Shown here: one piece after another, positions 1-13,145 of the stretch | Position numbering within the stretch: position 1 is the stretch's first letter | Layout: each line of letters starts with the position of its first letter | DNA from: Luscinia megarhynchos | Lineage: Eukaryota > Chordata > Aves > Passeriformes > Turdidae | Direction of reading: 5' to 3' | Assembly: GCA_034336665.1 (NCBI GenBank) | Contig: CM067570.1 | Location: 26,121,002 to 26,185,001 of the forward strand | DNA: 64,000 bases | The notes under the pieces: model-generated | What the model was told of the DNA's origin: nothing | The model's input: only the letters and a program-made list of their open reading frames with translations | The model's database searches: none | Made by a program: the position numbers and the translations under genes

Positions 1-3000
1 CACACGCCCTGAGGAAGCAAAGAGCCCAGGACCAGCACAAAGCTTTGTAGGAAAAGGATTTTAAGGCCTGTTTATGTTAAGAGATTGAGAAACAAGAGTT
101 ACTAGCATATGAACTAGGAGTAGTAGTGGTAAAACTGCTTTGAAAAGCAAACTAGCTTTTAATTGTGTTATTAAATCCCTGTGGCAGCTCTGACCTTACT
201 GAATGCCTTGGTTTGAAGACTGATCTATTTCTTGCACCCTTCTGACCAAACCAATGAGCAGTGTTGGGCAAACAACCATTGAGAACTGTGAGACCCAGCC
301 TTCTGAGGGGAAATAACTCCTTCATAAAATTCAAAGGCCTTTCTACCTGTGCAGAATGGATGTAAATAGGTGTGAGGGTCTTCTCCAGGGGCCTTTCTAA
401 CCCAGACTGCCCAGTCTGCCTGGCTAAAGCATCCAATATAATTAGTATCTGTAACTAAGTTGTCTGCATAATTTGTGCTTTTCAATGCTGTAGGAGCTAC
501 AGCGGTGGTTGAGATTTTCCAAAGTCATCTGTATTATAGCAGGTGCCTAAATTCCTGAGTCTTTGTGAAAAGGCAGTCACAAAAGTTGTTATGAGGATCA
601 CAGGGAGAATGCCCTGGGGAAGAACCTCAACATTTGTCCTAATTGGAAACAGAGATTTCACAGGCAGAGCTTCTGTTTGTAGCATTTTGCTAAATCCTAC
701 TGTCATTTAACAGTCTCAGGATGACTCTATAAACCACTCCTTATCACAGCCAGATCCTAAAACCTGTTCTGCAAAGTCCAGAGTGGTTGGATTTTACAGA
801 GGTGATTCAGGTGATTTCTTCTACCACAGTTATCCTTTCTCCTCAGCCCCACAGCACATCTTGCTTGCATGAAGCACTGTATTAGAGCCTCTGCTACTCC
901 TAAAAATTCCTTAAAGAAATCTTAAGGTGCCTCTTCTAGGAGTGGAGATCTGGCTACATCTCCAACTCTGCACCCCAGGGGAACTGGAATGTGACTGAAC
1001 ATCTGCTCCTGTGCTTCTGCAGTTCAAGCAAAAAATGTTGCTTTTATCTTTCTGTGTCCTGGACTTGGTGCACCCATACTGTTCTGCTCCAGCCCCTCAG
1101 CCCCAGTCACACTGGAGACACATCAGTTTGAACCCAGATTCTGCATTCTGGCATTTCTCTTGGAGGGAAACTAAAGAGAGTGTAGGGCTTGGAAGCTGTG
1201 CACCATCCAGGCAGCCTGCTTCACTTAGCAAGAGCCAGGACTCCATGGTGTGTAACAGAGACAGGATAGCCTAAGCGTCCTGGAAAGGATGCTCAAAACC
1301 AACCGGTTTTGGTTGGTTACTTTGCTGATACCACCCCTCTCATCTTCACTACTGGTGATGTTGCTGCAAGTGCTGTAGCATGACAGAGGGAATTGCACCC
1401 ACTGAATCTAAGCTGCTGGAAACCCTGAGTCTCAGCACCTCACTCGGGAGTAATCAGTGTGGAAAGCCAGGTTTTCCTGTTTTTGTCTCTTGTTAGCTTT
1501 TCCAACAGACCAGTTGCCATCAGGACACTGCTATCAGCCCAACATCCATCAGAAAATGAGGACCTGTGTTATTGGAAGGGAAAAGCAGCATCGGCTGCTT
1601 TCAGGAAGGGAAAACTGGTGCCAATTTATGCTTTGCTTTCAAAGAGCCTGACAGGCATCTTATTGAAGCGGATGGAGCAGCTGGCATTGATTATATTGAG
1701 TTCAGCTCCAACATGAAACTCTGAGCGCGTTTTGCAGCATCTAATGATGGCTTCCTACATTACTGCCTTGGAAACCCGATCTGCTTTCCTTCCAGCCTCA
1801 TTCCAGTCCAGGTTGGTTTCTTTGTTCACTAAAGCTCTTGTTGGCTAAATTTTTTGGGACAAACATGTAACTGGTGCTTAAATCCCCAGACAAAAGAAAG
1901 CACAGATGCCTTTTCTGCTTTGAAATACCCAAGGTCTTTCTCTGCATAGCAAGAATCCATGTCCTGAATGGACTCAGGGGGGGCAGGAGGGACTTGCTGC
2001 CTGTGAGGCTTGGTTAATATGCCTCTGACTGGCTGGCTTTGTGCCTTCTCTTTACCTCCCTGTGAATGAGAATAGCCTGCTGGCAGGTAGCCTAAGGGCT
2101 GTGGCTAGTTGTGAAAGGGTGAGCTGGGCAACAGGAGCAGCAGTGAAAGAAGAGAGTAGCAGATGAGAAGAGAGGGGAAACCATTCCAACTGATGAGCCC
2201 TTTACTACTGAGACTACATCTTGCAGCCTTCACTCTTGCTGTCTGCAGCAGATCTCCACAGCACCCACCATCCATCTAATTGACCCTTACCTTCTTGAGA
2301 GTTGTTCAGAGGAAGGTTTGGGAGCCAGCCTTGCCTTGCTGATTATTTTCACAGTTCCTTCAGGACCCCAGGGCTGGGTCTCAGGTACTGTATCTGAAGG
2401 GAAAGGGTTTAAGATGCCATGTGACAGTGGCATTGGCAGGACACCCCATGTTGCTGATGTATTTTTCTGGTTTGCAAAGTTCTCAATTGCTTCATTTACA
2501 TGACATACACTGTAGGAAGACTTTTCTGCTCTTTCTGCCCAGCTGTTTGCTGCTAGGCTTGGGGTTCTGAGAAATGACACATTTTAGGAGCTGAAATTTG
2601 TTGCAGTGTTAAAGACAAATGTTAAAAATCACATATAGAGCCCTCAAAGGGTGCATGCTGTACTTCAGCTAGCCTGTTTCCAGCTTCTGGACTTTGCTTC
2701 ATTAGTGTGGTCACAACTGCTAATTCTTTTTATTTCTTTGCATATTTTTGAGTGTGAAGGAGGTCCATAGACTTACAGATATTCAAACTGGTTTGTAAAA
2801 TAGCTACTCATTTTTTCCAGGTGGCTTCTAAACCTGTATTTAGAAACTTCTCTTCTGTCTCACTCTGAAGCCATTAAACACGTGGAATATGTTCAGCAGC
2901 TGACAAATGTACTGAGATTTGGAAATAGTAAGGGTGGGAGAACTCATCCCCCAAAATGCACTAGGTCATGAGAAGGAACCTGGAAAAACACCCAGTGGCC

Positions 3001-6000
3001 ATTCAGTGTTAAGCAAGAAGCCTATCATGGCTTCAGGATGATTTAAAGAAAAGAAAAAATAAAAGCCAAAATAAAGAAAAATAAAAGATGACTCACTGAA
3101 AAGAAGAAAACCAGACTAAATAGGATCTAGATAGCACCCCATATGCACTGTGAGGGAAAACAAAATGAGCTGTGCTTGTGCTGGGCTGTCAGAACCAGGG
3201 GCAGAGAGAAGCAGTGGGCTAAGACTCTTGGTGATGTTGATTTATCTGATTTATGGAAAATCAGTGCAGCCCTTGTAGCATGTGTGGGAGCTGTCGAGGT
3301 AGTACATTTGCCTCAGCAAAAGCACAGCAGCCTTGGTCTGCTGGTAGCTTGCAGGAGACTTCTTCTCCTCTGCTTGGGGCACAGAGCACTGCAAGAGGAT
3401 TCCATGGCAGGGACTTAGTGCTCTTCTTCCCTCTCCCATGTCTGCAGGAAAAGGGCTCTGTGGGGAGGTTAGGAAAGAGTCACTGGAAAGCCTTTGGTCC
3501 TTCTTGTCTACTTCTGTCATGCTTTTTAAACTGAGGCAAGGTCCCAGGCATTTAATTTACAAGAAGTATTTCAGGGAGAGTTTTCTGTGCTAATTGCCAT
3601 GCTGTTTACTGCCAGAGAGATGCAGGGTTTATTACTTCATGCACTTTAAAACTGGCAGAAGGTGACAGAGTTTATGATTTAATCTCTAGCAAATGTCTCT
3701 TTCTTTGGGGGTAGGTGAAATGTTACTATCATCTATTCAAAGGTGGAGTGACAGGTTTTTTACTAGAACCCAACTAACTGCATCTCAGAAAAGTGCTGAT
3801 ACAATCACACAGGAGAACTGGATAAGATGAGACACTTCCCTGCCCGCTCCTGTGGCACACAGTGGAAGCTGCTGGTATTTGATGAGCAGTAACAAGATGC
3901 CCTGCTGTGACACCCCACCAATGCCAATTGTTTATGCCAAGTCTACTGAGCCACCAGCATGCTGAAGAGGCAGAGTCATGTTTAGCACAATAAGATCCAG
4001 GGACCTGAATATGTTACGGTGTTAATTGTTGATATTGCTGTTGCTGATGAGGATTTATCTACAGTTTCAGAGAGCAGAAACACTCACTCCTAAAAAGAGA
4101 ATTGGAAAGCAGTTGTTTGTGCATGAGCTGACCCCATCAGTCTCCACATGCCCCTGGTGTGCAGAACCAGGATGCTAGCTTAGACTTGCCTCAGTGCAAA
4201 TGACATTCAAATCCCAGTTATCCTCAGCTTTGGGACACTGCCTTCAGGATGTATTACCTTAATTCATGGCTTGCCCTGCCTCCCTCAGCCTCTCTCTCCT
4301 GCGTGCTCTGAAAGCCTTCCTGTTCTCTGGGGCCCTCCAGCCTTGCCCAGTCCCTGTGCCAGCAGCTCTGTGCCTGGCCCGAGTCACAGTGGGCCCTGGA
4401 GGGTCAGTTCTGGGGTCAGGGGCTTTGTTGTGGCACAGCTGCCATACTTGGGCACTTCTTGCTTCCTGCACAGGTCGGTTGTACCTGCACAGGGTCACAG
4501 CAAAAGGACTGCAGATGTCTGCAGATGATCCACAAGAATATGATGTTTCTCTGCTGTTGTATGGGAACTCTTTATAAAGCTCTGAGTGTTTTTCCATTTG
4601 GTAATTTAAAAGCTCAGGTTTCCTTGCACTATGCTGAAAAGCCCCTCTGGCATTTGTGAGAAGGTGAACCTAATGGTCTCAAGCTAAAGCCAGGTTACTG
4701 AGACCTCAGTGGTGTGTATTCTTCAGAGAAGAGAATCAAATCACTTTCTAAGTGGGCACAGCTTTCCTGGCTACTTTTAGAGTGTTTGTATAGGTCTGCA
4801 ACAAAATTGAAGAGGTGTACTTGGGAATGAAAGCATCACTTGCCCTGATGCCTGTGATACCTCTCTGTCCTTATGGCAGCACATCATCCTTGTCATCTGC
4901 ATCACACACCTGCCAGAAAGGGCTCATCTGAGTCCACACACAGGTGTTTGAGTCCTGGTGTCTGCCTGGCTTGTCTTTGGATCACTCTGGAGTAAAATGG
5001 GTTGATATATGCTTCAGAACTTCTGCTGAGGTATTCCCAGCTCTTTGCACACTGTTTTCCCATTTCCCTGTATTTCCCTCTGTATCAGTGTTACTCATCC
5101 CCTTCCACTTCCCTGTGGCAGTGTTCCATATGCTGCTCTCTTGCTTCACAAGAAAAGGCTCAGCATAGTGTCCATGCATTCCCCTTCCAGTGCTCTGTCT
5201 TTGGGCAGTAGAGAGCGACAGACAGACCTAGCTGAAGCTGAGGACCCAGAAAGCCAGGTGAGACAGCCCTGCTGTCCCTGTGATGGCCAGAAAAACATCT
5301 GTACAGCTGTGTGTTCCTCCAGCAGATCAGGGCCCTTCACTGCTCACCTCAGGAGAACAGACTGGCAAACACCTGAGCTGCAAAAGGGCTGCCCCGAAAG
5401 AAGGCTGGTTACAGTGTTAGAGAAGAGGGATATTCCGAGTCATTAAATAGGAAAGGATCAACTCATCACGTGCCCTTGACATTTTAAGCAAACACAGCAG
5501 GGAAATAGAGTGACTGTGGCTTCCCTTCCCCCACACAAATAACTGGAGTCCTTATTTCAGCAAGTGCCACCCAGCGCACAGCTATGCCACTCATTTTCAT
5601 TTTACAAGGCTTCTTGGCTTTCACTGTCACAAAATTCAGTGCCTGTAAAATGCTTGAATTTTTATTATCACTTTCAGAAAACAGCATTACTCTTCATTTT
5701 CCTGCCAGTGGCCTCAGACTTTTCTGCTAAAGAGCTGTATTTCCTAGGAAATGTAGGATTTAGGGGATGGTCGAAACAGATTGCCCACTCTGTAACAGTC
5801 CCTGAACTTTACCAGTGCAGATACAGTGAATACATTTTACTGTATTTTTTGTGTCCTGAACACTGCTGGGCAAAGAGAGCTTCTTCTAATGCTGTTGTGC
5901 ATGTTTCTAGAAACCAGCCCATTTCTCAACAGGTTGTCTTGCCTTTGGTTTTCTCAAGGGGAAGTGGAGCCCTCTTCCTCTGCTTGTGTTTGGTTCACAT

Positions 6001-8823
6001 CTGACCAGCAGTTCTCTGTCCTTCAGCTCTGATGTGGCTTCACCTTTCCCTGAACTGCAGGAGACCTTGTTTTGGTGTTTATATAGAGCCACCTCCCTCC
6101 CCCTTCATACTCTGGGGAATTGGGTTTTATTCATCTCACCTCAAATCCATGCTCTTTCTCACACATGGCCTGAGACTGTTTAGGGAACAGCAGCCCTGTC
6201 TGCCCATACAGCCCATGGCTCCCTTCTGGGAGGGGGAAACTGGCCCTGGTTGTGGCACAGGGGCTGTTAGTGAAGCATTCATCTGTGTGAGACCACACCT
6301 GATTATAGGAACTCTCAGGTACAAAGTTTCAGGACACCTGTCTGGCACTGGAGTCAGACAAGTCATTCTCTTGTTTTAAGTTTGCACCATGACAACCATC
6401 ACCACTGGGGTCCCAAGGAGCTGAAGCTTTACAATTTTTTTATCATTTGAAGGGAATACTGTTCAATTTGTAGCAGGTTTGGGTGGAACCAGATGTTGGA
6501 GTCAGCCACTGAGAATCTAGCTCTGGAGTCCTTACACAAAGAAGGCTCTCACTGACTATGTGGCTGGCATTTTCTGATGGCCTACCTATTCCCTCCTACT
6601 CTCTAGACACAAGAACTGTTTTAAATAAATATATGGAATTTTTTATAGTTTGGTACTGTGGCAAGCTAAGAGTTGTGTAGGGAAGCTGTATTATCCCAAA
6701 GGAGAAAGATACTTTCATCTTCTAGTATACACTTCATTATGAAAAAGTAACTAAAGAGGATTTTTGAAAGGTTATTTTTTTGCCTAGATCATTCTGTGCT
6801 CAATTTGCATCATGGTCTATGACCTGTTTTATTCTGTCACACCTGTTGAGGCAGGGAGCTGCAACATAGCCAGGGAAGAAACAGCAAGAGGTAGAGGACC
6901 AGGAACTTCTTAATCTACCTGATTCGTAAACCACTATGTCACATGGATTAAGAACTTAAATTCTCTATTTTGATGACCTCTTTGCATGTGTCTGATCACT
7001 CTGTGACAGCAGAAAGAAACAAAAAATGGGTTGAGGTGCTTTTTAAAGAGTGGAGGATTCATTAAACAAGAGGACATTTCTAAAATGTAGATTTCAGTCA
7101 TTAGTTCCCAGAAACATGAAGATCATTAGCTTTGGGGATTTCAGCACAGTGTCACTGCAGAAGATTTATTCTGTTGAACACCAGAACAACATGCAGCTGA
7201 AGAAAACACAGGTCATGCTCTCTGGAGCAATCAGTGAGCTAAAGAAAAGCCAGGTATGGGACAGAGGTGCTACCCCAACAGAAGTGTTGACACTGGCCTT
7301 GCCTTAACTTTAATAAAGGGGATTTTTCCCTTCCTAATTAAAAAGTTTAAAACCTCAATGAAATCCAAAGAGCTGAGGATTATTTTGAGCGCTCTTGTCC
7401 GTTTGAGTGCCTCAGAATAACTCTCTTGCTTCTGCTGGGCATTTTACAGTAAAGCTCTCTAGAAGTTGGCGAGCTAAGACTATAGATACGAGGGAGCAGA
7501 GAAGCCCCTAGCAAGGAAACAAGCCTTTTACCCCAGCAGAACTTGCTGCACTATGATGTGACACAGGAGCCCGTGGAGAAGCTGCCCAGCATCAGCACTG
7601 TCACTGCTATTGCCCTCCAGCAGGGTCCCCCACCTGGGGCACAGTCCCTGGGTCTCCCTCCACGTGGCAGACAGAGGGTGGCTGTGGTGAAGTGTGTATG
7701 CATTAGGGTGGGTGTAATTTTACTTTTTCTCCTCTGAAATAAAATTTGCATGATTAACTTCAGTATGAACAGTTTTCCCAACATCAGAAACATCTACTAG
7801 CTTTTTCTGCTCTCTCTCTCCCCCTCCCCTATCTCCTTTATTCACTATTTTTCCTTCATAGTCTGTATCTCCCATTAACAAAGAAATAATAATTCCTCAC
7901 CACAGCAGTCTCACGGCAGCTCTGCTGCTCCATGCTTAATATTCAGGCTGGAAAGCTGGTGATCTTAACTTAGAAATGGGAGAAGAATGACTTACACTGC
8001 AGATGTGGTAAAGCTCCTCTCTGCTCTTCTGGTCCCACTATATGTGTGAAAGCTGTCTCAGATTTCACAGTGGTGATTTCTGCTCCTAATATCAACTCCT
8101 AAAGGGCTCGGCTTCAGCTCAGTTGTTGCCAAACATCTATGGGAGATTTGGCTGAGACTTAGTCCAATAGTAAAAGGGAAGAGGGGAGAGTGATTATAGA
8201 AGTAAATAAGACCCTGAGTGTGAGAACTGGGATAATTTTTATTTTTATTTGCTTCCCAACAAATCACACTTGCCTTGTCTCTGGCACCGTCTTGTTTCAC
8301 TGATATTTTTGTTACCCAAATGACATTAAAACTGGGAACAGGGGGCAGAAACTTTGCATCAAATTCTCACCATCACACCTTGGTTCAACCACATAAATAG
8401 CATTACACTGAGGTGGTGTTTTCTCTGCAGCAGGGACGTGGCTCAGGCCGTACCAGTGGCAGGCAGATGGTATTGCAGCTGTGTCCACCGTGTGATCCAG
8501 ATGGGACATCGAATGTAAGTTCCTGATGTCATTTTTTTGGCTGCTAATGTAATGATTTTTTGTTAGATGCTCTGAAGAGGAGAAGCATTTGAGATGTATC
8601 ACTTGCTATATGTGCAAGGAGTCCCTTAGATTGAGTAGAGGAGCCCATGCCACAATGTTGTGCTGCTGTTGCTGTGTTTGTTCTGCAGGGCAAAAGGAAC
8701 ATGTCATGCACAGCACAGGACACAGGTGTCCCACTCTGGTGTCACTTGGTCTGGAGCAAATGAATGTGTCTTTTAAAATAATGCAGAAATCTGGGGGGAG
8801 GGTGTTCAGTGAAGACCCACATT
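1..8823. other. intergenic, no gene recognised
   Basis: All ORFs here are under about 150 codons, and none shows a domain, splice-bounded coding exon or codon bias I recognise. Composition is moderate GC with a short A-rich tract at 3045-3115. No repeat family could be identified by eye. By human gene order (CDK15 followed by FZD7) this would be part of the flank between those genes. Confidence 0.6.
3045..3115. repeat. A-rich low-complexity tract
   Basis: About 70 bases are dominated by AAAAG and AAATA words. This is simple low-complexity sequence with no sign of a flanking retroposon. Confidence 0.7.
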
Positions 8824-9130
8824 AGTCTCTCCCATTGGTGCCCTGCAGCTTTTAATTAATCAGGCCCAATTATTCAGCCTATATCCATTTGAATAGTGGA
8901 TAACACTGGAAGGAATTCACTTTCAATGGGATTTATGGCCCCCTTTCCTTAAATCATTTCAGATAAGAGGTTGTAAGTGTTACGAAGCCTGCAGAGATCG
9001 GTATGATCCAAGCAGTTAATGCTGTGATGTATTTATTCAGGGAACAAATTGGAAATCAGGAGGAGAGGAAACAGTCTTTTAATTTACAGGAAAACAATAA
9101 TTTATAATTATTTTGCCTTTAAGTCAGAGA
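8824..9130. promoter_or_regulatory. candidate conserved non-coding element
   Basis: This AT-rich block contains several homeodomain-type core words (tttaattaatc, caattattc, tttataattatt) and is set between more ordinary sequence. There is no ORF or repeat signature. The call is by appearance only; no alignment was possible. Confidence 0.35.
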
Positions 9131-12026
9131 ACAAACACAGCTGTTGTTTGAGGCTCTTAATCTGATTACTGAAGCGCTGGCCTCAGTGCAGTGAGCCAAG
9201 GGGACAAGCACTGCCCGCAGGCAACAGAGAGCAATTCTCTTCTGCTGAGGAGACTCGGGTGAGGAAAGGACTGGACTTGCTTTCGGAACGTGATTAAACC
9301 CGTGTGTTCCAGCTTGTTTCAAACGTGTTACTTTCTATTTAACGTGTTCCCCACTTGGCTCAGTCTCCCAAGGTGAGCTGGGAACCGATCAGCTCTGGGT
9401 TTGTGCTGCTGCAGGACTATTGCTGTCACGCTGGGAAAGTTCCCAAAGTCTTTTCTCACCTTGCTTCCACCTCCTGCCTCCTCTGCCGACTGCCAAAACA
9501 TCACACTTGCTGGTGACAGCGAAGGAATTGGGGTAGTGTCCCATCTCAGCACAGCTGATAGCAGTGTCTGGGAGCTCCAGGAAAATTCAGGACACTGGCT
9601 GAAGCCTTGCACGGTTCAGAGACAAGGCGCTCTTGAGGGAGAGAGGGGGGAGCAAACATTGCTGTCCCACCTTGCCCCAAATCTTGTCTTCCATCCTGTC
9701 CTCCTTGCAAGGAGGAGTGAAGGAGCACCCACACAGGAAGGAAAGCACTGGGGCATCACTTTCTTCCTCTTAGAAACACAAGAGTTACAAATGAATAATT
9801 TAAAAACTAACTGCCTTTCTGAAATGGGGTAGTAATATATTCATTTTTATTCTCCTAATGGAAACATTAGTGACTGATCAGTTCAAATTAATTTCAGTGT
9901 GTAATCTGCTAATGCAGTTATATCCCATGGCAGCCGTCAGTTTGGAGAGGATGGAAATACCCTGGCTTTCATTCATCTGTCGAGGGAAGTTCACTGAGAT
10001 TCACATATTTTTACTATCTCTCATCCTCTGTAGTAGACAAAGTGGAACAAATGTCCTTGAGTGCTGGTGATATACTTGCAAGGAACAGAGGTGATGAGCA
10101 GAAAACAGCATGATGAAAAGGGACTATAGGGGACGAATAACAGCATATGTCCTATTTTGCTGCAGGGGCCTTCTGTTTATAGCAAACTCTAGGGTTTGGA
10201 TGTAGCATTGTTCTGCCTATGCAACTGTTTTTTTGGTTTTTTTTCCTCTGTGCTTAGTCTTCACCAGCAGAGATCTCTCAGGTTTCAGAGTCTCTCTGTA
10301 ATTAGAAAGAACAGCTTAAATCCTGACTTCAAACGAGAAGCCACCAATCTGCTGTGTAAACAGAGAGCTTGAGTGAGCTCCCAGGAGGGTTTTTAAAATA
10401 TGTTCTGCTAATCCCCCGGGGGCAGGAGCCAGATCGTGAAGGGGATGAAGCCCTTCATTGCCACCAAGCAGCCGCACATGTTGGGGACATCAGGGGGCTT
10501 GGGGAGGAGCCGCCCAGCGCAGCTGCACAGCAGGCAGGTGCTCAGTTTAAGAGCCCGGCTGTTCCCTCGGCAATGCCTCCCGAGGCTGCTCGGCTTTCCT
10601 CTGCACCAGGAGGGAGCCCCAATGATTTTCTGCCTAGGTAGTTGAATTGCACTGCGCAGGGCACTGGCCTCTGCTAGCTGCAGGGAAGGAGGGGGAGGTT
10701 TGGGAAATAGTGTAGCACCTGATCCAGCATCAAGTCTACAGGGACACAATTCCGCCTTTTTTTTTTTTTTTTTTTTAAAGTAAATTTGAGCTGACAAGTG
10801 ACATCCCAGGTGTTTCTGGTATATAGTGCTTCACACTGAACTGGCACTGGGCTCCCTCCAGCTGGGCCTGCTTTCCTGTAGAGCCATAGAGCCGTAGTCC
10901 AAGTGGGAGTCTGGATCCTGCCAGCTCCATGGCACAGACTGCAGTTCCTTCCCCCAGCTGCTGCAAAGAGCAGAAACATTGTGCACGGCCTTTGTATGGA
11001 TATTGAGAACACACTAAAGAGGTAGACTGAGGTGTGAAAGTCTGGCAGACCTTCTGCAGAAGATAAAGGAAATCTATGGAGGAAATCTATTGTCCTACAC
11101 AACCTGTCTTATCTGTGCTAATTGTTGTTAAGGTGATTTGAATGATAAACAGGAATATAAACAGGAATCTCTGGAATTCCTTGGCAAACCCATACAGCTG
11201 ACTTGCTCTGAAGTTACTAGCAAGTACAGCTAAGGTGCTGCTTAGTTTATGAGACCTCACACAGGGACTTGGGCAGTGCAAGAATGAGGGTGATCAATTC
11301 CTGCTGGTCCAAGAAAGCTCCTGACACCTTAAGAACTGATCGGGAAATGTACGAATGTGTAAAGGCACCTTTTCCCCCGACTTGTGCTGCCTTATTTTGG
11401 ACTAAGCTGCTCACAGAGTCAGGCTTAGCCTTACAAACCCATGTGTATCAATTTCTTCACTTGCTTTTGAACATAGCCAGTCTGAAAATACAAAGAGTAG
11501 ATCTGGAGAAATAAATTTTGCCTGCCTTAGGTCTTCCATTGCAAAGCCAGGTGACGTTCTCCCCAGGAGCCACACAAGCCATTCAACCTTCATTTTGAGG
11601 AGGAGGAGCCTGCAGCCAACCTGTCAGGTCTCTCAGCCCTGCCCTGCCAGCACCACAGGCAGCTGATTCTTCTAACTCCTCTGCCGGTCCCAGAACCAAT
11701 ATACTTTATTACATCTGCAGCAGCTGTTTAGCAATATGAACACAAAATTCTGGAACTTGTGTGAACAGGATGGGGTGTTTCTTTGATATAGAGGGAATAA
11801 CGTAATTTTGGTTACTCTATGGGCTGGGAAGGATTCTCTTTGTTTCTCAGGGTAAAAAGGTGATTAGATACTTGTCCACTCTGTCATCCCCCATTATTCT
11901 TTCACACTGCAGCCAGCTTTCCATCTGATTATTAGAGCTAGGAGGCTCTACCAAACTCTTCACTTCACCTGTGAATGCCAGTCCTCCAAAGAGCAAGTAA
12001 AAAACACTTTTAGCATCCTGTCCTTT
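9131..12026. other. intergenic, no gene recognised
   Basis: No coding exon is recognised. A locally GC- and CpG-richer patch lies at about 10,410-10,640, and a run of 20 T at 10,757-10,776 follows. The short ORFs crossing the T run read as poly-lysine on the minus strand and are not credible. Confidence 0.55.
10757..10776 (-). repeat. poly-T run (poly-A on minus strand)
   Basis: Twenty consecutive T bases. On the minus strand this is an A20 tract that could be the tail of a retroposed sequence lying at higher coordinates, but I found no recognisable source gene or clear target-site duplication, so it may be a plain homopolymer. Confidence 0.8.
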
Positions 12027-12136
12027 CACAGAATATTCTGGAAGGGACCCACAAAGATCATCAAGTCCAGCTCTTAAATGAATCGCCCACGTGGGGATCA
12101 AACACTGACCATGATGTTATTAGCACTCTAATCTCA
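12027..12136 (-). mobile_element. tRNA-Ile-headed SINE with CR1-like tail (TguSINE1-type), 5' truncated
   Basis: Read on the minus strand, the element starts with a tRNA-like part (12132-12085). It contains an anticodon-arm sequence GCTAATAAC with AAT at 12121-12119, a B-box-like GTTTGATCC and a CCCACGTGGG acceptor-side remnant, matching tRNA-Ile(AAT). It runs directly into a tail GAGCTGGACTTGATGATC and then TGGGTCCCTTCCAGAATATT, which resembles the CR1 3' end also seen at 54.66 kb. This head-plus-tail structure is what I recall for TguSINE1, a songbird SINE mobilised by CR1. The A-box half of the tRNA is missing or unrecognisable, and many substitutions mark it as an old copy. Confidence 0.75.
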
Positions 12137-12799
12137 GAGTTTCATGGCAACAAAGAGCCAGTCAACAACACATTGAGACAAGTCTACCACTTCCCTGAAG
12201 CCTCCCACTGCTGGTAAGGAGATGTAGGCTGAGATCATCCTGTTATCTGGGTCTAACTCCTGGCAACTCTTGTGCAATATTTTGGGCATCTGGCAAAAAG
12301 GCATGTGCACTGCAGAGCTGGTTATGGAAGGGCTTTGTAGCACTAGGCCTGTTTTATAGGGCTGGATGAAACCTGAAACCTGGAAAGAAGAGGTAGACAT
12401 GAGCTGTGGAGCAGCTCTTTCTGCTGTGACACTTACAGCATCTGTCTCCACACTGGCATGGCCACTGAAACCAGAAAGAAGTGGAAAGTCAGGTACAGCT
12501 TTGTTTGAACTACACATTTCCAGTCATTCTGGAAAGCAATTCTCATACCTGGGCTGTGGGGTGGCAGAACACCATGTGCAGACAGTGTATAAACAGATGG
12601 AAATGAAATGCAATATTCTGGGGAGAAAAGTTTCTAGAGGTGCTTGGTACTCAGTCATCTTGTGGCTCCGTGGGTGGAAATGCACAAATGATATCAGAGT
12701 AGGGAGTTACAACTGTTCCCTTGAGAAAAGTGACACAGCAACTGCAAGGATTAGCAAAGGGAGCAAGAAGTGGAGTGAGATTTGACCTGGAATTAAGAA

Positions 12800-13145
12800 G
12801 GTTAGTTAGCCTCAAAAAGACTTATGCCAAACAAAAAGCCAAATTTTTAACTGGTGCAATTCATTTAGGTCAGCTGGCCCAGAGTGATTTAGTGGAAGAC
12901 AGGCTTGAAAAGCTGTTTTGCTAAAAGAGATGTGAGGGTGATAGTAGACAGCAAATTGAATCATGTGAGTCTACAGTATGTTATGGTAAGGAAAAAAAAG
13001 TAGCCAAGGAGATTTTTATCTACATATGGAAAGACATCAAACCACAGCTGAGGGAGGCACTGTTTCCTCTCAATGCCTGATGACATCCCAAACAAAATAT
13101 ACTGCTTTCAGTCCTGGGCTGTATCACAGTAGAAAGGTATAGATA
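12800..13145 (+). mobile_element. possible old CR1-like LINE fragment
   Basis: The plus strand has phrases such as gtgatagtagacagcaaatt, followed by a clause resembling the 'cctgggctgcatc' stretch common to the end of CR1-group LINEs (here gtcctgggctgtatcacag). The similarity is broken and weaker than at 14.0-14.85 kb, so the boundaries and the call are tentative. Confidence 0.35.

Noticed and set aside
5564..6004. 146-codon plus-strand ORF
   Set aside because: It has no recognisable domain, a composition like surrounding non-coding DNA, and no splice or promoter context.
10674..11102. 142-codon minus-strand ORF crossing the T20 run
   Set aside because: The poly-Lys stretch is a translated poly-A, and the rest has no recognisable similarity.
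12085..12132. Possible tRNA-Ile(AAT) gene on the minus strand
   Set aside because: Only the anticodon arm and T-arm side remain; the D-arm/A-box half is missing and the 3' side continues into a CR1 tail. It is the head of a SINE, not a tRNA gene.
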